The position numbers were made by a program, and so were the translations under genes. This document shows positions 45,154-56,527 of a stretch of 64,000 bases of DNA, piece by piece. Below the pieces are notes generated by a model. That model ran no database searches. It was not told where the DNA came from and was given only the letters and a program-made list of their open reading frames with translations. Source of the DNA: Alistipes putredinis (lineage in GTDB: Bacteria; Bacteroidota; Bacteroidia; Bacteroidales; Rikenellaceae); NCBI GenBank assembly GCA_022009915.1, contig CP091730.1, positions 930,001-994,000 of the forward strand, given 5' to 3'. Within the stretch, counting starts at the first letter, position 1. Each line of letters opens with the position of its first letter.

Positions 45154-45614
45154 ATGAAAAAGACATTATTCATGTTGGTGCTGGCGGCTCTGTCCGTCGC
45201 GATGTGTTCATGCAAGGTCGACTCGTTCGATTATCTGCCGCCCGACAGCCTCTCCGTCCTTGGTTTACAGAGGCGATTTGTCCTCTTCCGACGGAAACAC
45301 CTTCTATTCGCAGAACAGCCTCGTCGAGGTGTCGCTGCTCAGGGATACGCTCTACGTATTCACCATGCACGACATGGCTTTTACCGAGCAGTCGAAGCCT
45401 GTCAATTTGAAGATTTCCGGCGTCAGCTACTGGCAGGACGGAGCCAATTCGTTTTTTTACGGCGGACGGTATCGTGCCTACCGCCGGCTCGTCGAAGCGT
45501 CCCGAGTATACCGTAAGGAATCTGGATGCGAACATCTATAAGGGCATACTTTCGCTGAATATGAAGTGCGGAGAGTTCGACGTGACTTTTTCTGGCACTC
45601 AGGTTTTGGAGTAG
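45154..45614 (+). CDS. calycin-like lipoprotein
   Basis: Signal with lipobox-like end SVAMCSC, then a small beta-barrel of about 130 residues (VEVSLLRDTLYVFTMHDMAF, VNLKISGVSYW, and a last strand MKCGEFDVTFSGTQVLE). Resembles the calycin-like domain found in Bacteroidota lipoproteins. Family assignment is tentative. Breaks near 45262, 45455-45461 and 45500. Position right after the TonB receptor suggests they work together on the same ligand. Confidence 0.65.
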
Positions 45615-45618
45615 ACCT

Positions 45619-46542
45619 ATGACGGTGCTAAAAACGGACGAGTTGTCGCCCAAGTGGAGGAATCGAATCGCCGAGTATAAAAAGTACATGCGGCTCGAAA
45701 AGCATCTTTCCGCCAATACCGTCGAGGCCTACATGCGCGATGTGAAGGATTTCGCCCTGTACGTGGAAAGTCTTGGCGACGTAGACGGAAAGGAGATTTC
45801 TCCGAAGCAGGTGGAAAGACAGGCTATCGAGGGCTTCATGGCCTTGCAGTACGACCGCGGAATCAAAAAAAGCTCCATGGCCCGCAAAGCTGAGCAGCGT
45901 GAAGAGTTTTTTCAATTTCCTTCTGCTTTCGGATTCCATAAAGGAGTCTCCGGCGGAATTCGTCGAGGCGCCGCATGCCGGTAGGCATTTGCCAGACGTT
46001 TTGAGCACTTCGGAGATAGACGCCATAATCGAGGCCATGGACTCCTCGCCGGCCGGTATCCGCAACAAGGCTATCGTCGAGGTGCTTTACAGTTGCGGAC
46101 TTCGGGTGTCGGAGGCAATCGGCCTGAAAATGTCGGATGTGTTTTTCGACGATGCGGTGCTGCGCGTGACGGGCAAGGGCGACAAGCAGCGTCTGGTTCC
46201 TCTTAGCCCCGAGGCCGAAAAACGCATCGCAGACTATCTGGCCGTGCGCAAGGGAAAGAAAGGTACGGATACGCTTTTTTTCTCAATAACCGAGGAGACG
46301 GCCTTACGCGCGTAATGGTATTCACGTCGATACGCCGTGCGGCTGCCAGTGCGGGCATTGCCAAAAACATAAGTCCGCACACCTTCCGCCACAGTTTCGC
46401 CACACATCTTTTGGAGGGCGGAGCCAATATCCGTCAGGTGCAGCAGCTGCTCGGGCACAGCTGCATCGCCACCACAGAGATTTACACCCACCTCAACGGC
46501 GTCTCGCTGCGCAAGGCAATCGAAAAGCTGCCATTACATTAG
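45619..46542 (+). CDS. xerD: tyrosine recombinase XerD
   Basis: Resolves chromosome dimers at dif with XerC. N-terminal SAM-like core-binding domain (EKHLSANTVEAYMRDVKDFA), then catalytic domain with R (CGLRVSEAIGL), K region (VTGKGDKQRLVP), HxxR (PHTFRHSFATHLLEGG), H (LLGHSCIATTEIYTH) and the tyrosine in IYTHL. About 307 residues. Breaks near 45888 and 46280-46310. Starts four bases after the previous stop. The last bases overlap the convergent KdsC-like gene. Confidence 0.92.
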
Positions 46543-47072
46543 GCCGAGACACAGTTCATGCCGCGGGTGGACAGCGCCCAGCGGCCATGTGCACGCAGCA
46601 CCTGTTCGATGATATCCCTGACGCAGCCCCTGCCGCCGGCGAACTCCGAGACGTAGCGCGACGCCTCTATCACTTCCGATGCCGCATCCGCGGGGCAAAC
46701 AGGCAGCCCCACCATTCGCATGACACCCACGTCGGGAATGTCGTCGCCCATGTAGACGACGTTCTCGGGATTGAGCGAATATTTGTTCAGAAAATCTTTC
46801 AGCGCAGCCTCCTTGTCCGAACAATTCGTATAGATGTCGCCGACTTTGAGCATTTCGAAACGATGTTCGAGCGTGGCGCCGCGGCCCCCCGTGATGATAC
46901 ATACTTTGTACCCCTGCGCAATGGCGTATGCCACGGCGTACCCGTCTTTGGCGTAGTACGCCCTTATGAAATCCCCGTCAGGCAGCGGCACAATGCTGCC
47001 GTCCGTAAATACTCCGTCCACATCGAAAACGAAAGCCTCGGCCTTCGCTACGTCTTCCTTAAAGTTTCCCAT
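46539..47072 (-). CDS. KdsC-like HAD phosphatase
   Basis: Likely 3-deoxy-D-manno-octulosonate 8-phosphate phosphatase for LPS core synthesis. About 177 residues. HAD motif I FVFDVDGVFTDG, motif II IITGG, motif III lysine and motif IV YMGDDIPDVGVM. Start at MGNFKEDVAKAEAF, overlapping the DUF2520 gene end. As given, the frame is continuous with DUF2520, which looks like an error (see findings). Confidence 0.88.
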   Translation of the reverse strand: MGNFKEDVAKAEAFVFDVDGVFTDGSIVPLPDGDFIRAYYAKDGYAVAYAIAQGYKVCIITGGRGATLEHRFEMLKVGDIYTNCSDKEAALKDFLNKYSLNPENVVYMGDDIPDVGVMRMVGLPVCPADAASEVIEASRYVSEFAGGRGCVRDIIEQVLRAHGRWALSTRGMNCVSA

Positions 47073-47820
47073 ATCAATCGGCTTAATATTTCGTATGTTT
47101 TTTTCGTATTCAGGATAGTTTTCGTGCAGCAGCGCAAGATGCCTGCCCTGTGTAGAGACGTCTCCGCGCACGGCCGGTCCGCTTTGAATCTCTGCCGGCG
47201 ACAGACCCGCCGCCATTTTCCGGACGGAACCCTCTATCATCGGCATAAGAAGCCCGAACGGAAGTCCCGCATCTTTCATTATGCGTTCGGAGGCCGCATA
47301 CATCAGGTTGGTGAAGTTGTTGGCCATAACGCCGGCGAGGTGCAGTCTGGCTCTTGCTGCCGAGTCGAGCCGCCGCACGTTCGGGGGACAGCAGCGACGC
47401 GGTGCGCTCCACCGTTTTGCGGGCTCGCTCGCTCGTCCACTCTATGAAAAGCGGCACGGCGTTCCAGTCCGTACAGGCCTTTGCCGAGAAGCTCTGCAAC
47501 GGATATATCACTCCCGCATTTTTGCGTCCGATTTCATCTACCGCGACGCAGCCGGAAGTGTGGACGACGGTGGCTTCCGCCGCGATGCCGGCAAGCGAGC
47601 AGACCTCGCCTATCGCGTCGTCCTTTACGGCCGCTATGTACAGTTCTGCCGCAGGAATCTCGGGCCAGCTCCATTCGCATCGGGCGCTTTGTGCTACGGA
47701 GCGTCCCTGCCGCTCGTTTCTGGCAGCAATCCCGACGAGATGCAGCTCTTCGATTTCCGCAATGCGCAGAGCCAGTGCTCCGGCTACGTTGCCGCTTCCG
47801 ATTATGCAGATGTCAGTCAT
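47048..47820 (-). CDS. Rossmann-fold DUF2520 protein
   Basis: N-terminal NAD(P)-binding fold (DICIIGSGNVAGALALRIAE), YPLQSFS motif, and a helical C-terminal DUF2520 domain (VMANNFTNLMYAASERIM). About 257 residues. Function unknown; related to ketopantoate reductase/NADP oxidoreductase folds. Break near 47383 and in the A7 run at 47098-47104. With that run shortened by one base the gene ends EILSRLIWETLRKT and stops at 47048, overlapping kdsC. Confidence 0.82.
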
Positions 47821-49124
47821 GTCGAATATCCTCCAAAAGCATGTTGTTCTCGTCGCGCCCCGCAGCCTCCGACATCGCATCCAGACGCTCGGCCACGTTT
47901 CTGACCAGAGGCGAGCGGTATATGTCCACCGACGAAAAGTTTCTCATCTCGACGCTGCGCACCACATCAGCGATTCTCATGCCGTGCACGTCGCGCACCG
48001 GCAGGTAGCCTCTCTGCTTGTCGTTGTCGTCTACCGATACGGCGGCCAGCAATCCGGCCGATTCGAGATCGAAAATTACGTCGCGGACGATTCTTACGGG
48101 CAGCATGAGCCGTTCGCTGACCTGTTCGGAGGTCAGCGCCCCGCCGTTTTCTTCGGTCAGACGATGCACGAATACGGTCATTACTGCCGTCATTACCTTG
48201 CGGCGGTTGTCGTATCCCATGTCGAGGGACTGCCTTTCGGCTTCGTATGTGCGTATGTTTTGCAGTGCGAACGAGAGTTCGCCTCCGAACAGCAGAATCT
48301 GCCAGCTGGCCTGCAACCATATCAAAAACAGTGGAATGGCTGCGAACGTGCCGTATATGGCGTTGTATGCGCTGAGGTTCGTCTGAATGTAGAAGTAGGC
48401 CGCCTGAAATATTTCGAATGCCGTTCCGGCCACAAATCCGGCCGTCAGGGCGGTCGAAAGTTCCACTTTGGTGTTGGGCACCACGAAATATATGAGTGCG
48501 AACATCGTCCACACGGCTACAATCGAAACTGCTCCGAACAGAATGTCGGCCACCAGCGAGTTGGCCATCAGCGTCACGTTGCTGCGCAGGGTGAGTATTA
48601 TGGTGTTGGAGGTCACCCACAGTACGGGCGCCACGAATATCACGGCAATGTAGTCGCTCGCCTTGCGGGTCCACGGGCGCGAACGCTTGACTTCCCAGAT
48701 GTTGTTGAACGATGCCTCCACGCCTCCGAACACCTGCACGACGGCCCATAGAAGCACCAGAAAGCCTCCGACGGCCATTACTCCGCCGCGCGTTCGGGCC
48801 AGCAGGTTTTCGGTGAACAGGAATATCTTGTCCAGAATCCAGCCGTATTGCGGAAAGGCCGCGTAGAGGTAGTCGTTGAAACTCTGGTCGAGCCCGAAAC
48901 CCTTGACTATCGCGAATATGAGCGCCAGAACCGGCACCAGCGACATGACGGTATAGAAAGTCAGGGCGGCCGAACGCACTCCGGTATTGTGATGCGCGAA
49001 ACTGCGGACCGTGAAAAACGAGCACTTTGGCCTGCCTCAGCAGCCACCTCCGCCTGCCTTTACCGCAGTGCTCTTCACGTTGGTTCCAAACATCCTTTTT
49101 ACGAAGTCTATAATTCGTTTCATA
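47813..49124 (-). CDS. BrkB/YihY-family membrane protein
   Basis: Inner-membrane protein with six hydrophobic helices. Seen: SAALTFYTVMSLVPVLALIF, VFGGVEASFNNIWEVKRSRP, PNTKVELSTALTAGFVAGTA, GTFAAIPLFLIWLQASWQIL. The last about 140 residues are a cytosolic winged-helix-like tail. About 435 residues. Breaks near 49012-49018 and probably one more in the first 35 codons, so the start at 49124 is uncertain; a -7 box lies only eight bases before it. Role unknown. Overlaps DUF2520 by eight bases. Confidence 0.82.
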
Positions 49125-49132
49125 GTCGGAAC

Positions 49133-49140
49133 AAATATAA
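49133..49140 (-). promoter_or_regulatory. -7 box (TATATTTG) before the BrkB gene
   Basis: Matches TAnnTTTG and ends eight bases before the ATG at 49124, which would give an almost leaderless message unless the true start lies downstream. Confidence 0.4.
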
Positions 49141-49254
49141 GAATATATTCGCTGAATATCGAAAGCGCATGCCGCTTTATGGCCGGCGGGCGGCGGACAC
49201 GGATGCCGTTCGATGATATAGGGCACGTGTAGCAAATAATATGCGCAAAGCCGT

Positions 49255-49296
49255 AAAAGAGACGATTCCGCTTCTTGAAGAAGCGGAATCGTCTCC
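49255..49296 (-). terminator. terminator after the fimbrillin operon
   Basis: Eighteen-base perfect arms (GAGACGATTCCGCTTCTT and complement) followed on the minus strand by TTTT, about 30 bases after the last fimbrillin-like gene. Confidence 0.85.
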
Positions 49297-49327
49297 GGTA
49301 ATGACATTATCGGGAGAGTGTCGTTCC

Positions 49328-51688
49328 TCACTCTTTGATGCAGCGTACCGACATGGCTCCTGCGGCGAAATGCGAGCAGCTGTATGCGAATACGTAGCCG
49401 GTAGCTTCGGCCGAGAAGAACATTCCGCTCGGGTAGTCCCATTCGGCCTTGTTTACTGCGGTGTAGATGTGATGGCCCATGTAGTCTGCTTTGGGCGAGA
49501 ATGCGTCTTCCTTTTCATACCGACGTGTTTGGTCTGCGTAATAGATGTGCTGGTATGCAGGGAAGAACGTGGTTTCGGTGTTCGTGCGGTCGGCATCCGT
49601 CTGACCGGCGGTCAGCGTGGAGCCGATGTAGAAGTGGTAGCCGTAGGAGGCACTGAAATCCATGCTGAGACTGCTGGCCCCTTTCGTCGGTATGCTGAGC
49701 GACTTGTCGAAGTTCAGACGCCAAATCTCGTCGTCATCCTTTACCATGTCGTTTTTTTATGAAGAGGTACCGTACCGTCGTTGGGGAAGAAACCGAAGGC
49801 GTTCTGGTCCGGAACTCGATAGCCCACCGGACACGGGTCGTAGATGGTCTTCACGCCCGAACCCAATGCGTCGGCTCTTGTCGAATTGCCCCACAGCGAC
49901 TTGTACAAATCGTCTTGTTGTGCGTTAGCCTTGGTCGCAGCCCACGGATTCGCGTAGGCGTTAGCATAGCATTTATAACGTACATTCGGGTTGGCAATGG
50001 TCTTGTTTATGGCGTCCTGTACCGTCGGAGCATCCGATTCGGTCAGGACGACGGGATCCGCATTGAACCATACACCGTACACTTCGCCGTCGTTGCGAAT
50101 CTTTCTTACCGTACCGTCCGCATCCTGAATATATCCGTTGATGCAGTTGTATGAGAGCTGCGTGACGCCGACGTATACGAACGGGTCTTTGCGGCCCCAC
50201 TGATAGGCCAGACCTACGGCGGCGCGGGCCTCGGTTTGGGCATCGTATGCCGAAGCCTCTTTGGGACCGGACGACAGTGCGCCGAGATTGCGGTTCATCA
50301 TGACCGTGCCTGCGCACTTTTCGTTGGCCGTCAGCGTTACGTCGTCCTTACCGAGCCGCCAGTCGGGAGTTACCCACAGGTGCCAACTCCAAATGATGTT
50401 GTTTTCCTCATCGGTCGCGCAAATCAGGGCGTTGCCGGCCGAGAAAGTGTCGCTGGCCGGAGTCTTGAAGTGCACGTAAGGTACGCCCTCCTCGTATTCC
50501 AGCGTTACGCTCTGGCGAAGCACGAGTTTGTTCATCTGGTCGTCGCTCCAACCGTCTTCCGTTCCTCCCTTGTAGAATCCGGAGGGGATGTACTGTTTGT
50601 AGAGGCGCACGGCTGCCGGTGCGAGAGTTGCGGGAGTGATGTTGGGAGTGGTCGCTCCGTTGCCCATGACGTCTGCGCGGAACTTGTACTCCATGTCGGG
50701 AGTATTTACCACATAGCAGTTGGCAGTACCGAGCCTGGCTCAGGTCGATGAGCGTGGGTATCTCTATGTCCGAACCTTCGGCCGTGATGCTAAGCGTAGC
50801 GGTCGAGCCGGCGGGAATACCCCCCCCCTTGATTGTCTTTTCGGCAAGCAGCACCTCGCCTTCTTCATCCGTTATGGCCAGAACCTGCAACGTTTTGCCT
50901 GCATGGCCCGGCAATATCTGTACGTAAAGAGTACCGATGTTTTCGGTCGTGAAATATGTCTGCTGTCCCAGCGACAGACGTATCTCGTTGGAGGTCTGGG
51001 CTGCGGAGCAGTCTATCGCCGGAGCATCGGCGGTAATGTCGATTGTCGCTCCCGAAGCGGCTATGGCTTCGTTGCTGTCCGTGCAGCGCAAGATGATTCC
51101 GCTCGTCGCAAGACGGCCCTTGTCCGTCGTGGTGTCTATGGCCAGAATCGCGGCAGGGTGATTGAACACGAATGCAACCTTCTTGTCTTCGGGCATTTTC
51201 CTGTTTTTGGAAGCGGCCCACAGAAAGTCGGCCGACAGATGCGACATGTCTCCCGCCCTGCTCTGCACCTGTGCGGCCGGAACCGAAACAGGCAGTGCGG
51301 CCGGATTCGTCGAGCCGTCGGAGTAGGGGTAATAGGCATAGAAATCGTGTGCCGAAGTCTCGTCCTGCCACTTGGCGGTCGAAGTTGCGGGGTCGGCAGG
51401 CTCGAATGCGGAATTGGCTGCCGAATCGGCTGCCAGATATCTGACATTGGCCGAAGTAGTCGTGCCGGCGACATTGACCGATATTCCTATGGCGTCGCTT
51501 TTGGCCCAGCTGACAGCGAGTTTGCTTTCCGTATCCTCGAATGCGGTGCGGGTATCGGGCGATGCGGCGACTACCTGCACGGCATACCCGTTATCAGCCG
51601 GTATTGCTGGTTCTGCTGTAAAGTCTTTCGTACATGCGGCCAGCAGCAATGCAGCTGCCGACAACGCTATCTTATATTGGTTTTTCAT
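49328..51688 (-). CDS. fimbrillin-like/FISUMP lipoprotein E (last of operon)
   Basis: Signal with lipobox ALLLAAC. Residues about 25-330 are fimbrillin-like (DFYAYYPY motif, IRLSLGQQTYF, LPGHAGKTLQV, GGGIPAGSTATLSI). After a break near 50735 comes the joining strand TPDMEYKFRADVMGNG, then the FISUMP-like module (NIIWSWHLWVTPDWRLG, MMNRNLGALSSG, AYQWGRKDPFVYVG, IYDPCPVGYRVPD) ending MSVRCIKE. About 787 residues. Breaks near 50735 and 49750-49756; a C8 tract at 50820-50827 encodes the GGG. Unlike paralogues B, C and D it has no QIDG tail. Confidence 0.82.
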
Positions 51689-51711
51689 ATCTTTCTACTC
51701 GTTTTGCACTG

Positions 51712-54093
51712 TTATTCCCACGGATTGACTTTGTCCAAGCCGTTGATTGAGCTGCTGCTGCCGTCGATTTGGTCGATGTCCCCGATTTTGGCTTTTTCGG
51801 CCATGCAGCGGACCGGACAAGCGGCGGTGTGATAGTCATAGAATCCGAAACATGCGATGAATCCGCTGTTCTGGATGTTGTATCCGGGGCGGTTGCCCTG
51901 AAACATGGTAGTCATGAGCGAGGTGCTCTCGCTTTTGCCGTTGCCTTCGGCCGAGCTGTACCACAGGGTGTTGAATATGGGGATGAACGTCGTCTGCGTA
52001 TTTGCGCGCTCGCTGGCGTCCTGATCCTTTTCCAGCGAAGAACCCGTGTAGGCGTATATTCCGTAGGACTGCGTGAAGTCCACCGACTTCGACGACTCTA
52101 TCCACTGGGATTTGGAGTAGTCTATGTTGAATGCGTTCAAGTCGCCGCCCTCCAATACCGACTTGGCGGTATTCATCGAGTTCTGGGAACGCACGATGAA
52201 CGAAAGCACATGCGGGTCGGGAACCCTATAACCGACCGGACACGGGTCGTAGGCGGTCTTGTGTCCCGAGAATTTGGTGTATGTGTATTTCGAAGGATTG
52301 CCCCACATGCCGAAGCGGTCGCTTCTGCTGTCCGGCTCGAACAGCGATGCGGTGTATTCGGTCGCTCCATTGAAACGAGTGAAGAAGGTTTCCGGATTGG
52401 CGGTCACGTACTTTACTGCCGTGGCCATGTCCGGCGCCGTTTGGTCGGTAAGGAAATCGAACTTTTTGGTGTAGCTGCCCGAGCCTGCCGCGGTTTCTAT
52501 CTCGCATGCCTTTTTGGTGCGGACAATGGTGCCGTCGGCCATCTGATAGTTGCCCTGTGCTTGTTCGTTCACTCCTACATTGATGTACTGGAACGGGTCT
52601 TTGCGGCCCCACTGGTACATCAGTCCGCAGGCTGCCTGTGCGTTTTCCAGCACCGAGTAGCCGTCGTCCTGTCCGTTGGACAGTGCTCCGAGGTTGCGGT
52701 CCATTATCACTGCGTTGGCGCAGCCTTCATTGGACGAAAGCCGTATGTCGCCGCGTCCTATCTTCCAGTCGGGCGTTACCCATATATGCCAGCTCCATAT
52801 TATGGCATCCTGCTCGTCGGTCGCGCAGATTACGGCGTTGCCGGCCGCGAAATCGAGAATGTCTGCTGTGGTGAAATAGATGTAGGGTATGCCGTTTTCA
52901 TTGCGCAGCGCCACCGATGAAACGTCTATCATTTTGCTCATCGTCGGGTCGGTTCCGTCCAATGTTCCGTTCTTGTAGCTGCCCGAAGCCACCATCGATT
53001 TGAGTAGACGCGCTTTTGCGGGGGCGAGCTCGGCCGAAAGACCCATTTGCTCGAATCCGTCCGGCAGGGTTCCGTTGCCTGCTATGTCGGCTCTGAACTT
53101 GTATGTGGTTTCGGCATCCGATACCACGTAGCAGTTCGCCGTACCCACTCGCTGAGGTCTATGATGGTTTCGGTGTGCTCCTCGCCGGCTGCCGTAAGGT
53201 CGATGCTTGCCGTGACGCCTGCGGGAATACCCTCTGCGGGAATACCCCTTTCGGCAATCACCTGTTCATTGCCGTCTACGACGAGTGCGACTTCGAAACG
53301 TTTGCCGCCGTGCCCGGGGGTGATGAGCATGTAGATTTTACATACCGCATCGGGCGTCAGTTTGATTTTCTGGCTCAGCTTTACCCGAATTTCGTTCGAG
53401 GTGACGGCCTTGGAACAGTCTATTGCCGGAGAGTCGGCTGTAATGTCGATGCTTGCGCCTTCGGCCGAGAAGATTTCGTCGGTGTCCTTGAACCGGACGA
53501 TGACTTGGTCGGTTACCAGACGGCCCTTATCCACGTCGAGCGAAAGAGCCATAATCGAAAGCGGGTGTCTGAACGCGAAGTTCACCGACTTGTCTTCCGG
53601 CATGGTGACGCCTTTGGTCGCGGCATACAGGAAGTCGAGTTTGCCCAGATGTGCCGTGCTGCCCGATGTGCTTTGAGTCTGGACTGCCGGTACTGATACG
53701 GGAATGGCGCCGAGGTCTGCGCCTGCATCGGCATTGTACGGATAGATTGCATAGAAATCGTGAGAGGAAGTCTCGTCCTGCCATTTGGCCACATTGTTCT
53801 TGTTCTCGGGCCGGAATGCCGAGTCTCTTGCCGCTCTGTATGGCCAGATAACGGATATTGGCGTCCTTGACGCTTCCGCCTACAGAAGACCAGATGCCGA
53901 TTTCATCCGTGTCGCTCCATTTGACAGAGATTCCGTTATCGTTGTGTTCCAGAACTGTTCGCGTTTGCGGCGAGAAGGCCGTGACCTGAACGCCGTATCC
54001 TTCTCCGGCCGGAGTGTCGGGAGCGGTTTCGTCCTTGGTGCATGCCGAAAGCAGGGCTGCTGCCGCCAGCGATATTATTATATGTCTTTTCAT
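51712..54093 (-). CDS. fimbrillin-like/FISUMP lipoprotein D
   Basis: Signal with lipobox AAALLSAC. Fimbrillin-like half (DFYAIYPYN, IPVSVPAVQTQS, TPGHGGKRFEV, GIPAGVTASI) joined near 53147 to a FISUMP-like half (IIWSWHIWVTPDWKIGRGDI, VIMDRNLGALSNG, YQWGRKDPFQYI, AYDPCPVGYRVPD, AACPVRCMAE). Ends with the tail IDQIDGSSSSINGLDKVNPW. About 794 residues. Breaks near 53818 and 53147. Fifteen bases after gene C. Confidence 0.83.
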
Positions 54094-54108
54094 ATTGTCG
54101 TCTTTTGC

Positions 54109-56509
54109 TTATTCTGTCCATGAATTCCATTTGTTCATATCGTCGATACGGTTGTCGTCTCCGTCGATTTGATTCGGGTCGCCTGTCTGTCCCGGGCGGA
54201 TTCGCATGCAGCGCACAGGGCAGCATTCGGTATGGCCGCCGTCGCTTCCGAAGCTGACCATGTTTCCGCCTCCGTTCATGTTGAGCGTGATGCCCGGACT
54301 GTTGCTCGAATAGTCGGTGGTCAGGAATACCGTGCGGTTCATGGCTGTTCCCGAACTCGACACAGCATTGTCGTACCACCATCTTCCGAACAGCGGAATG
54401 AATGTGGTGGTCGTGTTGGTGCGGTCGGCGGCGGTCTGTCCGGATTCGAGCGTCGAGCATGTGTAGGCATATATGCCTCGCGTCGCATCGACATTCACAC
54501 GCGATTTGGATGCGTCGTCACCCTGTACCCACGGAGTTTTCGAATAGTCGATGTTCAGAGCGTTCAAATCTCCGCCGAACAGGGTCGATGAAGCCAGAGT
54601 CAGGGAACCGCTGCGTACCAGGAACGAGAACACGTTGGCATCCGGAATGCGATAGCCTGCCGGACACGGGTCATAGGCGGTTTTGGTTCCGGAGAACAGG
54701 TCTCGCCTGTGGCCTCCCGGGTTGCCCCAGATGGTTATTATGGTGTTGTCCATGCTGCGCGGAGCGAATACGGTAGCCCAATACTCGCCGTAACTCGTGC
54801 CTCCCTTGTTTCCGAACGGCGTGTAGAAATATTCGGGATTCGCGGTAATCTCCGCTACGGAAGCCGCCAGTGTGTACGAGGCATCGACATAAGTGCGTTT
54901 TGTTTCGTAGCTGCCCGAACCGGCTGCCGTCTCGATGTTGCATACGCCCTTGGTGCGGAGAATCTCGCCGCTCAGGGTCTGATAGTTGCCCATCGGGTCG
55001 AAATCGGTACCGATGCCTACGCCTGCGAGCGGGTCCTTGCGTCCCCATTGGTAGAGCAGGCCGCAAGCAGCTTGGGCATTCTGAATCGCCGTGTATCCTG
55101 CATCGGAGCCGTTGGAGAGCGCTCCGAGGTTACGGTCCATTATGACGGCCGTCTCGCAGTTGTCATTGGCCAGCAGCGTGATGTCGCCGCGACCTATCTT
55201 CCAGTCGGGTGTCACCCAGATGTGCCAGCTCCATATTATCGTGCCGTCTTTGTCCGTTGCGCAAATCACGGCATTTCCGGCTGCGAAGTCCTCCTCCGCC
55301 GGCGTGTCGAAGAATACGTATGGAACGCCGTCCTCGAACTGCAACTGTACGGAGGTGCGTTTGATGAGTTTGCTCATCGTCGGGTCGGTTCCGTCGGTCG
55401 TTCCGTTCTTGTAACCGGAAGAAGCCACCCAAGTCCTGAGAAGACGAGCCGAAGCGGGAGCCAGCTCCGTGCCCAGACCGTTTGCGGCAAGCAGTGCAGG
55501 CATGTAGCCGTTTCCGGCCACGTCGGCGCGGAACTTGTAGGTTGTCGCGGCCTTGTTCACGACGTAGCAGTTGGCCGATTCGTCGGCACTCAGATTGACA
55601 ACCTGCTTTTCGTCTGCCTCGTCTGCCGTAATGTTGCCTTTGATGATGTACATTTTGCCGCCCTGCAACCCTTCCGCCGGAACGGTCTTGGTGGCGACGA
55701 CGTGCTGTTTGCCGTTTACCTCAGCCGTAATTTCGAGGGTTTTTGCCGGCATGGCCCGAAAGGGCGAGAAGCATTACGTCGGTCGAAGAGCCTTTCACGA
55801 CGAGTACCGGCCCGATGAACGATACGCTGCTCGAAGTCTTGGCCTCGGAGCAGTCGATTTGTCCGGTCGCAAGGTTTATGGCGGCATTCTCGGCGGCAAG
55901 TGCCCCTTCGGAGTCTTTGAGGCCGACCGTAACTTTCTGTACGTCGATGGTCATGTTGCTCGTCAGATTTACGCTGATAATCGACAGTGCGTGTTTGAAC
56001 GAGAGTTTCACTGGCTCATCGCTTTTCACGAGGCCGGTGCTGGCCGAATACATGAAATCGTAGTCCGAAATGTGCGAGAACTGGGTTCCGCCTCTTTCCT
56101 GTTCTATCGGAACGTCGATTTTCACGGCAGTGCTGCTTTCGCCCGCCTGCGGATTGTACGGGTAGTAGGCGTAAAAGTCGTGCGCCGAAGTCTGGTCGGC
56201 CCAGTGGATTTTCTTGTTAGTCCACTCGAAGTCCGAACTCTTGCCCGAATTTTTGGCCGAATACGGAATGTTCTCCGCAACGCTCGTTTCTCCTTTTTGT
56301 GCGAATATGCCTATTCTGTCGCCGGCTATCCATGATACCGTGAATGCGTCCTGCGTATCCTGATACGAGGTTCTGGTATCGTCCGAGGTCACCGATGCGG
56401 TGAAACTGACTCCCTTTGCATTGTCCTCCGGACGGGAAGAGTCGGCATTATCCTTTGCACACCCCGCGGCAAGCAGGGCTGCAAGTATTGCTATGTATGA
56501 TTTTCTCAT
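54109..56509 (-). CDS. fimbrillin-like/FISUMP lipoprotein C
   Basis: Signal with lipobox LAALLAAGC. Fimbrillin-like half (SAHDFYAYYPYNPQAGE, DFMYSASTGL, LALSGHAGKT) and FISUMP-like half (IIWSWHIWVTPDWKIGRGDI, VIMDRNLGALSNGSDAG, YQWGRKDPLAGVG, AYDPCPAGYRIPD, CCPVRCM). Ends with tail PNQIDGDDNRIDDMNKWNSW. About 800 residues. A single break, an A5 run at 55740-55744 (GHAGKN instead of GHAGKT). Eighteen bases after gene B. Confidence 0.85.
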
Positions 56510-56527
56510 GACTTGATTGTTCCGTTA

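Noticed and set aside
45619..46542. Tyrosine recombinase as mark of an integrated element
   Set aside because: The protein fits housekeeping XerD. No attachment repeats, transfer genes or composition change are seen around it.
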